64,000 nt of DNA from Pseudarthrobacter sp. L1SW. Its GTDB lineage: Bacteria; Actinomycetota; Actinomycetes; Actinomycetales; Micrococcaceae. The stretch's first letter is position 1. Every line of letters starts with the position of its first letter. Made by a program: the position numbers and the translations under genes. Positions 34,799-43,403 of the stretch are shown in pieces. The notes beneath the pieces were generated by a model, which ran no database searches, was not told the DNA's origin, and saw only the letters and a list, made by a program, of their open reading frames with translations. The stretch covers positions 124,001-188,000 of the forward strand of contig NZ_CP078079.1 of NCBI RefSeq assembly GCF_020809045.1, written 5' to 3'.

Positions 34799-34899
34799 AC
34801 GCTCTCTCACTTAATGCGTCTAAACCGCGAACGCTCGTGCACTTTCCCATGGAAGGTGCGGGAGCGTTGGCCAGGATGACGCATTAAGTGAGAGAGCGT
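34799..34899. repeat. 101-bp palindromic element made of opposed 32-bp repeat units
   Basis: Outer arms of 22 bp (34799-34820 and 34878-34899, core CTCTCTCACTTAATGCGTC) are perfect inverted copies. Inside, 34830-34847 and 34851-34868 form a further stem with 17 of 18 pairs (two G-U). Both stems have the same centre, separated by symmetric 9-base loops. Units starting at 34802 and 34834 read rightward and units at 34896 and 34864 read leftward, each with a 32-bp step. It lies between the binding-protein stop and the dioxygenase start. Confidence 0.8.
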
Positions 34900-34911
34900 G
34901 CCGGCTGGGGA

Positions 34912-36090
34912 CTACTCCTGGCCCAGCCCCGCGGCCGAGGTCTTCTCCCCGGAGACGCTGTTGAGCGCCCGCAGGTCGAAGATCCCGTTGATGTCCGCCT
35001 GCTTGGTGGTGCCGGCGGTTACGCCGTCGGCCAGGAGCTTCTGGTAGGTCCCGGCCAGCGGGTCCACGGTAAACACGATGTTCTTCAGGGACCGGTCGAT
35101 CACGTCGGCCTTCAGTTCGGCTCCGGCGGCTTCCTTGAGCGCGGCGTTGATGACGCTGGCCTTCTCGCCGCTGGCTGCCCCGTTCAGCCACTCGACGGAT
35201 TTCACGTGGCCCTTCAGGAGTGCCTTGACGGTGTCCGGGTGGTCTGCGGCGAACTTCTGGTTCACGATCAGGATGGTGGTGGGGAACTCGCCCGGCTTGC
35301 CGGAAAGCGAGCCGTCCCAGAGGTCCTTCTCGTCCACCAGCACCTTGGCGCCGGCGGTCAGCACCAGGCGGGAGGCCCAGGGCTCAGGCAGCCACGCGCC
35401 GTCGAGCTTTCCGTCCTGGAACAGTTTCAGGGTCTGGGCGTTCTCGGTGGGGTTGATGGCGACGTCGCCGCTGCCGTCAACGTTGGTCTTGTAACCCTGC
35501 GCGGCAAGCCAGGCGCGGAGGGCGACGTCCTGGGTCCCGCCAAGCTGCGGGGAGGCGAGGATCTTGCCTTCGAGGTCTGCCGCAGAGTTGATCTCCGGCT
35601 TGACCACCAGTTGGGCACCGCCTGCCGCGGCGCCGGCGATGATGTTGATCGACTCGCCGCCGCTCTTGACGAACGAGTTGATGGCGGGGTTCGGGCCGAT
35701 GTAGGTGGCGTCGATGGCGCCGGCATTGAGCGCCTCGATGGCTGCTGGCCCGGCGTTGAACACCTGGGTGCTGAGCTTGGTGCCGCCCAGTTCGCCGGCG
35801 ATGTAGCCCTGGCTGACGCCGACGAGGGCGGGGGCGTGGGTGACGTTGCCGAAGTAGCCAAGCTTCAATTCGGCGGCGGGGTTGCCGGCGGGGACGGTTT
35901 CCTCGGCGGTGGCGGTAGCGGGAGCGGCGCCGCCATTCGCGGTGGCAGCGATGGCTGCGCCGCCTCCCACCAGGGCAAGGAGGACGGCGGCAATGCCAAT
36001 CTTCTGGCCCAGCGGACGCCTGGGTGTGTTGGACTGCCCCGCAACGATGCGGGTGGAGTCTTGGGGGTTCCTGTTCGAGGGGTCTGACAT
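34912..36090 (-). CDS. NMT1/TauA-type ABC substrate-binding protein
   Basis: A 392-residue periplasmic-type binding protein. A 30-residue basic, Ser/Asn-rich N-terminus precedes a hydrophobic segment (IGIAAVLLALVGGGAAIAA), so it is exported or membrane-anchored, without a clear lipobox. The mature part has LKLGYFGNVTHAPALVGV and YIGPNPAINSFVKSGGES, typical of SsuA/TauA/NMT1 proteins that bind sulfonates, nitrate or small aromatics. No permease or ATPase gene is adjacent. It precedes the aromatic operon on the same strand, so an aromatic acid or sulfonate is a possible ligand. Confidence 0.87.
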   Translation of the reverse strand: MSDPSNRNPQDSTRIVAGQSNTPRRPLGQKIGIAAVLLALVGGGAAIAATANGGAAPATATAEETVPAGNPAAELKLGYFGNVTHAPALVGVSQGYIAGELGGTKLSTQVFNAGPAAIEALNAGAIDATYIGPNPAINSFVKSGGESINIIAGAAAGGAQLVVKPEINSAADLEGKILASPQLGGTQDVALRAWLAAQGYKTNVDGSGDVAINPTENAQTLKLFQDGKLDGAWLPEPWASRLVLTAGAKVLVDEKDLWDGSLSGKPGEFPTTILIVNQKFAADHPDTVKALLKGHVKSVEWLNGAASGEKASVINAALKEAAGAELKADVIDRSLKNIVFTVDPLAGTYQKLLADGVTAGTTKQADINGIFDLRALNSVSGEKTSAAGLGQE

Positions 36091-36467
36091 GGGATTTTCC
36101 TTTGCTGGGGCGGATGCTGAGACGAGATTACGGAGCGCCCGGCAGCCCCACAATCATTCCCGTAGCGGGCGTTCACGGAAGGTCTCGAGCGCTCAACAGG
36201 GCGTAGCGCGGCGTCAAGAAACGTCGCGGGACGTCTTCTGGGGCGGCGCCGCTGCCGCTGCACCCGATGTGGCGCGGGCACCCACCGTCATCCTCAGCGT
36301 TGACCTGGACCACAAACGCGAACGCCTCGTGCAGGCAGAAATCCGTTATGCATTGGGCACATAGACAGGCCGTTAAATTCCTGCGGAAATCTTGTGGGAG
36401 TCCCTGTATCGGTAGCGGTGCAGTTCTGCGCATGCTTGTTAGGGCAGCCGAGATCAATGGGGAGATC
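36091..36467. other. gene-poor stretch between divergent genes
   Basis: No complete gene is seen. A plus-strand frame ending at 36364 has a protein-like tail (TVILSVDLDHKRERLV, QAEIRYALGT) without a start or ribosome site and may be a gene fragment. The rest should contain promoters of the binding-protein gene and the PKD lipoprotein gene. Confidence 0.4.
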
Positions 36468-37229
36468 ATGACACCAAGCCATGCAGCTTTACTGGCAACA
36501 GCAGGAATGTCGTTAGCCTTGACCACAGGCTGCGCCCAGGGGCCGGGTGTCCTGTCCGGCACCATAACAACCGAGGCCCTCTCCCCGCCTGCCACCTCCA
36601 CTCAGCCCGGTCCGGCACCGTCCGCCCAGGCCAGTGACTCTCCGCTGCAGGTCATTACCATCCCTTTGGGTAAGAACAGCGGGGTTGAAGCCAGGTTCCC
36701 CATTAACGGCTACTTCGCAGCGCCGGGCATGGAGATCACCTTCAATGCCTCTAAGTCCGTCGGCGCAATCAGTACCTATGAGTGGGACTTCGATGGGGAC
36801 GGCACCTACGATGCGAGCACCACAGTGCCCGTCTACAAGCACACTTATTGGGACGAGTTCGAAGGAGAGTTGGCGCTGCGGGTCTCGAACCCCATCGGAA
36901 GCACGCACGTCCTGAGGATCCCGGTTCACGTCAGCACGAAGCCATTTCATCAGCAGTTGGCCCCGCCGAAAAACGTCCGGGCAGAGACGCTCTCCACCGT
37001 CAACGGGATCAGCGAAATCAAGGTGTCCTGGGAGTCCGACGATCTGGCTGCTGACTCCTGGGCTATCGCCATCAACGGCATGCCGGTCGGCCGCATCGAA
37101 AAGGCAGCACGCTCCACTACGGTCACCGACATCCAGCGGAAAGAAGACGTGCTGGTAGAAGTTTTTGGGGTAACCGCGGACATGGAAGTTGGACTCCGTG
37201 CGGGGACGACGCTGCCTGCAGCCAAGTAG
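36468..37229 (+). CDS. PKD-domain lipoprotein
   Basis: A 253-residue exported protein. The start ATG at 36468 follows GGGGAGATC; it opens a signal peptide ending in the lipobox LTTGC (Cys about residue 22). A Pro/Ser/Thr-rich linker (residues 35-65) leads to a PKD fold marked by YEWDFDGDGTYD and TVPVYKHTYWDE near 115-140. A fibronectin-like beta domain follows (IKVSWESDDLAADSWAIAING). Such domains mediate surface binding. No operon partner is visible and the specific role is unknown. Confidence 0.75.
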   Translation: MTPSHAALLATAGMSLALTTGCAQGPGVLSGTITTEALSPPATSTQPGPAPSAQASDSPLQVITIPLGKNSGVEARFPINGYFAAPGMEITFNASKSVGAISTYEWDFDGDGTYDASTTVPVYKHTYWDEFEGELALRVSNPIGSTHVLRIPVHVSTKPFHQQLAPPKNVRAETLSTVNGISEIKVSWESDDLAADSWAIAINGMPVGRIEKAARSTTVTDIQRKEDVLVEVFGVTADMEVGLRAGTTLPAAK

Positions 37230-37307
37230 GGGCCTCTTTTGCCGCACGGCGTACGGCTCGAACCATCATTCCGACGGCTGGAGCGCGGAAGGAGGGAAGG
37301 GCATGCG

Positions 37308-37544
37308 CTAGTGCTGGGTCAGGCGCATCCTTGCGGCCCGTTCCACAAGGACCGGCACATAATCCCGAATGGGACCGTCGTCGAGGAAGCGGTGTTCTTC
37401 AGCGACCACGTCCTCGATGACGGAGCGCTGTTCCTCGGGGAAGCGCTCCGCCAGCCGGTCGACAACAGCCATGAGGGCCCGCACTTCGGGTTCTTTTGTC
37501 ATTCCCAAAGCTTCGGCCTGGCGACGAGGAGAGTCAACCATCAC
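37308..37544 (-). CDS. small three-helix-bundle protein
   Basis: A protein of 78 residues (64 if the ATG at 37502 is used). The sequence VRALMAVVDRLAERFPEE, then VIEDVVAEEHRFLDDGPIRDYVPVLVERAAR (read in two parts) matches the actinobacterial three-helix dimerisation proteins, which are often annotated as hypothetical. No catalytic residues are seen. It is monocistronic and convergent with the lipoprotein gene. Confidence 0.65.
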   Translation of the reverse strand: MMVDSPRRQAEALGMTKEPEVRALMAVVDRLAERFPEEQRSVIEDVVAEEHRFLDDGPIRDYVPVLVERAARMRLTQH

Positions 37545-37558
37545 TTTGTCGTCCCACG

Positions 37559-37690
37559 TCAGGGCTGCAAGCCTGCACGTGGCGGCCTAGGACGCGGTTG
37601 CCTCGGCGTTGGATGGGCGGTCCAGGGCCCTGTGATGGCAAGGGTGAAGCCGGGGGACTGGATGTTGGCGAACAGCCACTTGCGTCCTTG
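37559..37690 (-). pseudogene. phoX-like gene remnant, C-terminal piece
   Basis: On the minus strand 37690-37622 reads QGRKWLFANIQSPGFTLAIT then GPW, which is the highly conserved end of PhoX/DUF839 proteins (calcium-dependent alkaline phosphatase family). The frame ends at 37559. It has no start and no upstream part on this strand. The section that should precede it lies just beyond 37693 but on the opposite strand. Confidence 0.7.
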
Positions 37691-37692
37691 CT

Positions 37693-37886
37693 GTCAACCA
37701 GGATCCTGACCAGGAGGGCGCCTTCGACGGCCCCGACAACATCACGGTGGCACCCCAGGGCGGGCTGATCCTGGCAGAAGACGGCGACGGCGTCTCGCAC
37801 CTCGTGGGCGTCACAGACCAGGGCATGTCCTACCCGCTGGCCCGGAACGAATTCAACGACTCGGAGTTCTGCGGCCCGGCTTCACG
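37693..37886 (+). pseudogene. phoX-like gene remnant, inverted penultimate piece
   Basis: The plus strand reads VNQDPDQEGAFDGPDNITV, APQGGLILAEDGDGVSHLVG and LARNEFNDSEFCGPA, a section of PhoX/DUF839 that normally comes just before FSPDGRKWLFANIQ. The frame then breaks at a short palindrome (GGATGGCC-GGAA-GGCCATCC at about 37887-37906). Flipping roughly 37691-37900 would rejoin this piece to the minus-strand end at 37690. The bulk of the protein is missing. Confidence 0.7.
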
Positions 37887-37906
37887 GATGGCCGGAAGGC
37901 CATCCG

Positions 37907-38092
37907 GCCAGGAGGAGGTGCGCGTGTAGCGTGCGCCTGGACGAGAGGAACGTACGACGACGGCCTCGCCGCCTTTCACAGCTGCTGGAGGTTCCAGAAT
38001 GCTCAAAACAGGAGGAGTGGCCGCTGCCTTTGGCGGGCAGCAGCCACTCCTCCTTGCGGTCTGGTTCCTTGCGGGTTAGCTCCTGGCCGCTC
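37907..38092. other. intergenic stretch after the phoX remnant
   Basis: No convincing gene. It contains the minus-strand terminator of the deacetylase gene at 38011-38053 and short open frames with no ribosome site. Confidence 0.4.
38011..38053 (-). terminator. terminator of the NCS1/deacetylase operon
   Basis: An 18-bp stem, GGAGGAGTGGCCGCTGCC at 38011-38028 against 38036-38053 with one mismatch, and a 7-base loop. On the minus strand it is followed by TGTTTTG. It lies 40 bases after the deacetylase stop. Confidence 0.75.
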
Positions 38093-39046
38093 TTAGCCTG
38101 CGGCGGCGGGCCGCGACTCCCGGACGGCTGACGGGGTGAACCTCGCCCCGGTGTCGGGGAAGCCCGGCACCTCGATCCGTGCGTGGGTGTGGACCTCCTG
38201 GACTGTCCGCCGGGTGTGCTCAGCGATCTCCTCCATGGTTGCCACCCACATGCCGTCCATGCCCTTGACCCGCTCAATAAGCCGTTCCAAGGCAACGGCT
38301 TTGGAGGGCCGGCCGGAGATGAAGGGGTGGTTGGTGAGGACAAAGCAGCTGCCCTGGGCATGGTGGGCCTCTGCCTCGAGCGTCCACATTTCCAGGACCT
38401 TGGCTGGGCTCTCGATGACGCCGCTGCCTGTCACGCCCGGGTAGAAGGCATACTGCTCCCAGTCGTCCAGGGCCCAGTCCACGGGGATCTCCACAATGTC
38501 CCGGGAGTCGCCAGGGGCGACGCTGAAGCGGTAGGGGGCATCGCCGTCGAGCAGGCTTGAATCATAGAGGAACCCGCGGTCCGCCAGGAGCCCGGCGGAG
38601 TGCCAGTTCAGTTCCCACCACGGCGCCCGGTAGCCCACCGGCTCCACCCCGGCGGCCTTGGCCAGCGCCTCGAGTCCGCGGTCGATGTACCGCGCCTCTG
38701 TCTCCGCGCTGATCCCCTGCATGGGCTCGTGCAGGTAGCCGTGGTGGGCCACCTCGTGCCCCGCGTCCACGATCCGCCGGACGGTGTCCGGGTAGCACTC
38801 GGCCGTGAAGCCGGGGACGAAGAACGTGGTGCGGATGTCCTGCCGCTGGAGGATCTGCAGCAGCCGCGGGACCGCAACCTTGGGCCCGTAGGACTGGTGG
38901 GTCATCAGGGACATGCGGCTTGTGCTCTTGGGATCGTGGGCGATGGTGCAGGACTCAGCGTCGACGTCGAACGTGAAGGATGCTGCGGCACGCTTGCCCT
39001 CGGGCCAGGTGATCGGGTGGGCGGAGTCGGGGAAAGCTTCAGTCAT
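38093..39046 (-). CDS. polysaccharide deacetylase-family protein
   Basis: A 317-residue NodB-fold protein. The metal triad is visible as Asp in FTFDVDAES (about residue 24) and His-xxx-His in HEVAHHGYLHE near 95-105. It lacks a signal peptide, so it is cytoplasmic, like PuuE-type enzymes that open cyclic amides such as allantoin or hydantoins, rather than a cell-wall deacetylase. The co-transcribed NCS1 permease and the facing PucR regulator fit degradation of a purine- or hydantoin-like compound. Confidence 0.83.
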   Translation of the reverse strand: MTEAFPDSAHPITWPEGKRAAASFTFDVDAESCTIAHDPKSTSRMSLMTHQSYGPKVAVPRLLQILQRQDIRTTFFVPGFTAECYPDTVRRIVDAGHEVAHHGYLHEPMQGISAETEARYIDRGLEALAKAAGVEPVGYRAPWWELNWHSAGLLADRGFLYDSSLLDGDAPYRFSVAPGDSRDIVEIPVDWALDDWEQYAFYPGVTGSGVIESPAKVLEMWTLEAEAHHAQGSCFVLTNHPFISGRPSKAVALERLIERVKGMDGMWVATMEEIAEHTRRTVQEVHTHARIEVPGFPDTGARFTPSAVRESRPAAAG

Positions 39047-39064
39047 GGTGGTGGTCCTGGCGTC

Positions 39065-40597
39065 TCAGAGGGCTGCAGGCGTGCCGGGCTGGGCCGCGGC
39101 GCCTGTCAGTTCGGTGGGCAGCTGGAGGGTTGCAGCGTGTGATGGGGCCTGTTCAATGAACCTGCGGTGCACCTTGGGGCCCAGGATGGCGTAGCTGGTG
39201 GCGCTCGCAAGACCGCCGGCGAGCCATGACAGGTCCCAGCCGCCCAGGGCGACGGCCATGGGGCCCTGCATCGCCGGAACGAGTCCGTACATAAACAGCC
39301 ACGTGGCGAAGATGCCCACCAGGAGGGAGGTGACGCCCGCCCAGTTGACGCCGGGGAGCCGCCTGGTGCCGACGCCGTCGAACAGCCTTTCAGGGTTGCC
39401 GGGCCAGCGCTTGTCGATCCAGAAGTAGTGCACCAGCATTACGCCGCCCCAGGCGGCCACCCAGGCCACCAGGCCGATGAGCCAGGCGTCGAGGACTGCG
39501 GCGAAGTCCTCCTGGAAGATGAAGAAGACGACGGCGGCGAGGGAGAAGACGCCGACGAACAGGTTGAGCTTGCGGCGGCTGATGGTGATGTCCAGCGCCT
39601 GCGTGGCCACCGAGAAGGTGTAGATGTTGAGGATGTTGGTGGCGATGGGGCCGTGCAGCACCATCAGGAGCACCGGCAGGGCGAGGACCCCGAAGTTCTG
39701 GACAATCAGCTTTCCGGGATCGATTTCGCCGCTGTTGGTGGCCAGGCTTGCACCCAGGACGCCCAGCCAGACGACCGGGATGAACTGGCCCAGGACCGAT
39801 GCGAGGTAGACCTTCTTCTTGGGCACTTCGGTGCTCACGAACCGGGAGTAGTCCGCGGCGTAGGTGAACCAGGTGATGCCCCAGCCGATGCCGATGGCAG
39901 TCATGACGGCACTCATGGCGGCGATGCGCTCGGAGCCTTCCAGGATGTCGCCGGCCGGGCCGGCGTAGCCCCAGTCGATCTTCATGCCGAACCAGGCCAC
40001 TGCGGACATTACTGCCAGGATGATGATGGTGGGCGGGACGGTCCACTTTTCGAAGGCGGCGATTGCCTTGTAGCCGAACCATGCAATGGCTACCTGGGCG
40101 GCCATGATGGCGGTGGCGACGCCGATCTTCCAGGCGTAGTTGTGGGTGGTGGGGTCAACCCAGCCGAGCGTTCCGAAGAGCGCCATGACCAGGTCCAGAA
40201 TGATCCAGGTGTTCACCGCGCACCAGCCGATGACCAGGAGCGCCTGGATGGCGGCGGGGAGGTAGTTGCCGCGCCGGCCGAATGCGGCACGGGCCAGGAC
40301 CATGCCGGTGGCGCCGGTCTTTTGGCCCAGCAGGACGAAGCAGCCGAAGAGCAGCATGCCGATCAGGTTGCCCAGCACCAGGACTGTCACGGTGTCCGCG
40401 AAACCCAACCCCAGGTGGATTCCGAGGGCACCCAGTACCCAGTTGATCGGTGCCAGGTTGGCGCCGGCCCAGATCCAGAACTGGCCGGAAACTTTGTGCG
40501 TGCGCTGGGACTCGGGAATGGGCTGGAGCCAGGCTTCGCAGTCTTCGGCCGGCGCCATTGCCGGCCCGGACTGCTTCGTGGAGAGGTTGTCTTGCAT
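39065..40597 (-). CDS. NCS1-family nucleobase/allantoin-type permease
   Basis: A 510-residue transporter with 12 hydrophobic segments. The NCS1 signatures include WIWAGANLAPINWVLGALG in the first helix and ITWFTYAADYSRFV near the sixth. Members take up cytosine, uracil, purines, hydantoins or allantoin with sodium or protons. The ATG at 40597 follows GGAGGCTCCCCC. It is the first gene of the operon ending in the deacetylase, 18 bases downstream. Confidence 0.9.
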   Translation of the reverse strand: MQDNLSTKQSGPAMAPAEDCEAWLQPIPESQRTHKVSGQFWIWAGANLAPINWVLGALGIHLGLGFADTVTVLVLGNLIGMLLFGCFVLLGQKTGATGMVLARAAFGRRGNYLPAAIQALLVIGWCAVNTWIILDLVMALFGTLGWVDPTTHNYAWKIGVATAIMAAQVAIAWFGYKAIAAFEKWTVPPTIIILAVMSAVAWFGMKIDWGYAGPAGDILEGSERIAAMSAVMTAIGIGWGITWFTYAADYSRFVSTEVPKKKVYLASVLGQFIPVVWLGVLGASLATNSGEIDPGKLIVQNFGVLALPVLLMVLHGPIATNILNIYTFSVATQALDITISRRKLNLFVGVFSLAAVVFFIFQEDFAAVLDAWLIGLVAWVAAWGGVMLVHYFWIDKRWPGNPERLFDGVGTRRLPGVNWAGVTSLLVGIFATWLFMYGLVPAMQGPMAVALGGWDLSWLAGGLASATSYAILGPKVHRRFIEQAPSHAATLQLPTELTGAAAQPGTPAAL

Positions 40598-40661
40598 GGG
40601 GGAGCCTCCATAAGTGAAAGGGATAGATTCAGGTTATGTGGCTCAGGCCACAATTCACCAC

Positions 40662-40687
40662 ATACAATGTGTCGTGAACATTTGTAT
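40662..40687. promoter_or_regulatory. inverted repeat between NCS1 permease and pucR-type genes
   Basis: ATACAATGT (40662-40670) and ACATTTGTAT (40678-40687) form an inverted repeat with one base missing on the left. It is centred in the 108-base divergent region and is a candidate PucR site. Confidence 0.35.
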
Positions 40688-40705
40688 TTCACGCGACGGA
40701 GTGTC

Positions 40706-42256
40706 ATGCCCATAAGCCTGCAGGATGTTTTGAAACACCCCACCCTCACCCCTGCGGACCCCGTCATCCGCGCAGCGGCGGGCGTGGCAGTCCAAACCCA
40801 GCTGCGCTGGATCCACTCCAGTGAAGTGTTGGACATCGCCCCGTTACTTGGCGGTGGTGAACTCCTGCTCACCGGCGGCCAGGCGCTGGCCGCGGCGACG
40901 GACAAGCGGCGTATCGGCTACATCTGGGAGCTGGCGGAACGGGGAGTGGCTGCACTGGCCATTGAGACGGGCCCAGCCCTGCCGTCCATTCCGTCCTCCA
41001 TGGTGGGTGCAGCTGAGGCCGCGGGAATTCCCTTGATAGAGCTGCGCAAAGTGGTGCCCTTCGTGGGCGTCATGGAGGCCATCAATTCGCTGCTGGTGAG
41101 CGTGTCGGCTGCGCACCTTCAGCAGGCTGACCGGGCAAGCCACGCCATGGCGGTGGAGCTGGCCCACGGCGGCAGCCTCGACCGGATCCTGGCCGTCCTG
41201 GCCGACGCTACGGGCGCGGAAGTTGTCCTGACGTCCAACGCGGGGGCTCCGCTGGCAAGCGCACTGCCTGCTGACTTTGTTGGGAATGCCGGGCTGACGC
41301 CCGCGGCGGACGCCGACCAGGACCGTGCGCGCACCACCCATATCGATGTGTCCGTGCGGGGTATCCCTTCAGCGCGCCTGAGCCTCCACACCTTGCCGGG
41401 CGGGGATGTAAGCCTGGCAAGGATTGCCGGGACACGCGCAGTGGATATTCTGGCACTGGCCCTGCTGCAGCGCATGCCGCCTGGCCTGAAGGAGATGGCA
41501 GGAGCCGCCCTGATCCGCGCCGTTGATTCCGGCACCCAAAACTGGCGGCTCCAGCAACTGGCGCCGGCTGCAGGCATCCCCCCGGCTGCGCAGCTGGTGG
41601 CAGTTGTGATCCGGTCGCCCGGTTCCCGGCAGCTGCGCACCACCGTGGAGCAGCTGCTGGACCGGGTGGGCCGGCACAGTGCCAGCTACGCGGACAACGA
41701 GGAGCTGTTGGCGCTCGCAGTGTTGCGGACCGGCAAAGCGCATGAGGACCGGAGCGGGATCCTGGCCGGACTCCGGACGCTCGACTTGCCGGAGGGCAGC
41801 ATCAGCTCGGTGGGTCCCGTGGCCTCCGGAATCTCGGCGGCACCGTGGTCGCTTGCGGAGGCGCGGCTGACGCTGGATGTGGGGGGCGGCGGTGAGCCGC
41901 GCCCGCCCGGGTCGCGAATGGCCAGCGAGGTGCTCGACGCCGAGGCCTTCGGAGTGGAACGCCTTGCGTTCCATTCCCTGGACGAGGTGCAGCGGACCGA
42001 TTTTGTCCGGCAGCAGCTCGGTGCCCTTCTTGAGCACGATGAGCAGCGGCATTCGGCGTTGGTGGAAACCTTGAGGGTCTGGCTGGACTCCGGATGCAAT
42101 ACGGCGCAGGCCGCGCGGGAGCTGCACCTGGAACGCCAGTCGATGCACCAGCGGCTGACGCGGATTTTCTCCCTCTGCGGCGGCGATCCCCGCGGCACCG
42201 GCCGCCTCGCTGCCCTGCACCTGGCGGCCCGCCTCGCCACCCCGCAGCCCACCTAG
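40706..42256 (+). CDS. PucR-family transcriptional regulator
   Basis: A 516-residue regulator. The N-terminal PucR domain covers ISLQDVLKHPTLTPADPV to about residue 130, a middle GGDEF-like or GAF-like section follows, and the C-terminal helix-turn-helix reads CNTAQAARELHLERQSMHQR near 480. The family activates purine or urea-type nitrogen catabolism. The start at 40706 matches the family N-terminus; the open frame upstream of it is antisense to the permease. It faces the permease operon that it probably controls. Confidence 0.88.
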   Translation: MPISLQDVLKHPTLTPADPVIRAAAGVAVQTQLRWIHSSEVLDIAPLLGGGELLLTGGQALAAATDKRRIGYIWELAERGVAALAIETGPALPSIPSSMVGAAEAAGIPLIELRKVVPFVGVMEAINSLLVSVSAAHLQQADRASHAMAVELAHGGSLDRILAVLADATGAEVVLTSNAGAPLASALPADFVGNAGLTPAADADQDRARTTHIDVSVRGIPSARLSLHTLPGGDVSLARIAGTRAVDILALALLQRMPPGLKEMAGAALIRAVDSGTQNWRLQQLAPAAGIPPAAQLVAVVIRSPGSRQLRTTVEQLLDRVGRHSASYADNEELLALAVLRTGKAHEDRSGILAGLRTLDLPEGSISSVGPVASGISAAPWSLAEARLTLDVGGGGEPRPPGSRMASEVLDAEAFGVERLAFHSLDEVQRTDFVRQQLGALLEHDEQRHSALVETLRVWLDSGCNTAQAARELHLERQSMHQRLTRIFSLCGGDPRGTGRLAALHLAARLATPQPT

Positions 42257-42260
42257 CACG

Positions 42261-42340
42261 CTCTCTCACTTAACGCGGGTTTTGAGCCGACGCTCTCTCA
42301 CTTAACGTCGGTTTTTGGGCCACCCTCTCTCACCCGTCCG
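42261..42340 (+). repeat. 32-bp tandem repeat array, locus 3
   Basis: Units begin at 42261, 42293 and 42325. The first two share CTCTCTCACTTAACG, then (G/T)CGGTTTTT-like sequence, and the third decays after CTCTCTCAC. The array begins 4 bases after the PucR stop codon and reads in the same direction as that gene. Confidence 0.8.
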
Positions 42341-42404
42341 CCAGCTCAACGGGGCCTGTGGATAACTTCTGCAGCCTCCTGCCGTCTCGGGGCACAATGC
42401 CAGC

Positions 42405-43361
42405 ATGCGAAAGCAAGTTCTTCCCCTTCCGTTGGCAACAGCTCCCTTCACCTTCGCGTCGGCCAGGGCTTCCGGCGTCACGTTGGACCGGCTCCGGCGC
42501 AACGATGTAGTCAACGTGGGCCGCGGCCTCTACCGTCCCGCAGACTGGGACTTCGACCTGGAAGACGCCGCCAGAGTGTTGTCCGCCGCGTCGCCGGGAG
42601 CTTGGATCTCGCACGTGACAGCGGCGCGGCTCCGGTGCCAACTGCTGCCACCGTGGCTGGCGGACTCCACAGAATTGCACCTCAGCAAGCCTCGTGCGCT
42701 GCCGTCGGTCCGCCGCAAGGGCATCTTCGGCCATACCGTCCTTGCCCTTGAAAATGAGGTTGAGGTGGTCGATGGCATCCGGCTGAGCACCCGGTCCCGC
42801 ACCTGGCTCGACCTGGCAAAGGTTCTGCCGCTCCACGACCTGGTGAGCATGGGTGATGAACTCATCCGCATCCCGCGGGTGGATTTCGAGGGAAGGACGC
42901 AGCCCTACGACACCCCGGCGGGGTTGCGCATCCTGGTCGGCCGCCACCCGAATCTCCAGGGCATCGTCAAGGCGCGTGAAGCATTGGACCTGATGCGCGT
43001 GGGCGCGGACTCGGCGCCCGAATCGCTGCTGCGCCTGGCCATCGTCAGTGCAGACCTGCCCGAGCCCGAACTCCAGGTGCTGTTGCGCGCCGGAGACGCA
43101 CGGTCGCCGTCGGCCGACCTCGCCTATCGTCACCGCCGCCTTGCCATCCAGTACGACGGCGGACATCACCTTGGTGACGCACAGATCCTCAGCGACAGGA
43201 GACGGGACAAGGCCTTCGAATCAGCAGGCTGGACGGTCCTTGTCTTCGACAAGGACGACCTCGCTGACGATTTTCAGCGCGCAGTACAGCGGATAAAACG
43301 GGCGCTCCGAAACGGTCCGCTTGACCACCCCCAAGCGTCCGGGTTTGCCAGCGGCGAGTGA
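42405..43361 (+). CDS. AbiEi/DUF559-like protein
   Basis: A 318-residue protein. The first 80 residues look like the AbiEi-type winged-helix domain (RASGVTLDRLRRNDVVNVG, RGLYRP). The C-terminal third resembles a Vsr/DUF559 nuclease fold: LAIQYDGGHHLGDAQILSDR then RRDKAFESAGWTVLVFDKDD. The pattern is common in actinobacteria, without an adjacent antitoxin or methylase here. A DNA-cleaving role is inferred from the fold only. Confidence 0.7.
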   Translation: MRKQVLPLPLATAPFTFASARASGVTLDRLRRNDVVNVGRGLYRPADWDFDLEDAARVLSAASPGAWISHVTAARLRCQLLPPWLADSTELHLSKPRALPSVRRKGIFGHTVLALENEVEVVDGIRLSTRSRTWLDLAKVLPLHDLVSMGDELIRIPRVDFEGRTQPYDTPAGLRILVGRHPNLQGIVKAREALDLMRVGADSAPESLLRLAIVSADLPEPELQVLLRAGDARSPSADLAYRHRRLAIQYDGGHHLGDAQILSDRRRDKAFESAGWTVLVFDKDDLADDFQRAVQRIKRALRNGPLDHPQASGFASGE

Positions 43362-43403
43362 ACGGCGTCGGTGCTGCAGCCATGACAGCTGCCGCGGATC
43401 CGG

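Noticed and set aside
37747..37929. Small gene on the plus strand
   Set aside because: Its sequence is an internal piece of PhoX/DUF839, so it is a pseudogene fragment.
39428..40705. Long open frame fused in front of the PucR regulator
   Set aside because: It is antisense to the NCS1 permease, is Gly/Asp/Glu-rich as expected from GC3 bias, and the regulator starts at 40706 with its family N-terminus.
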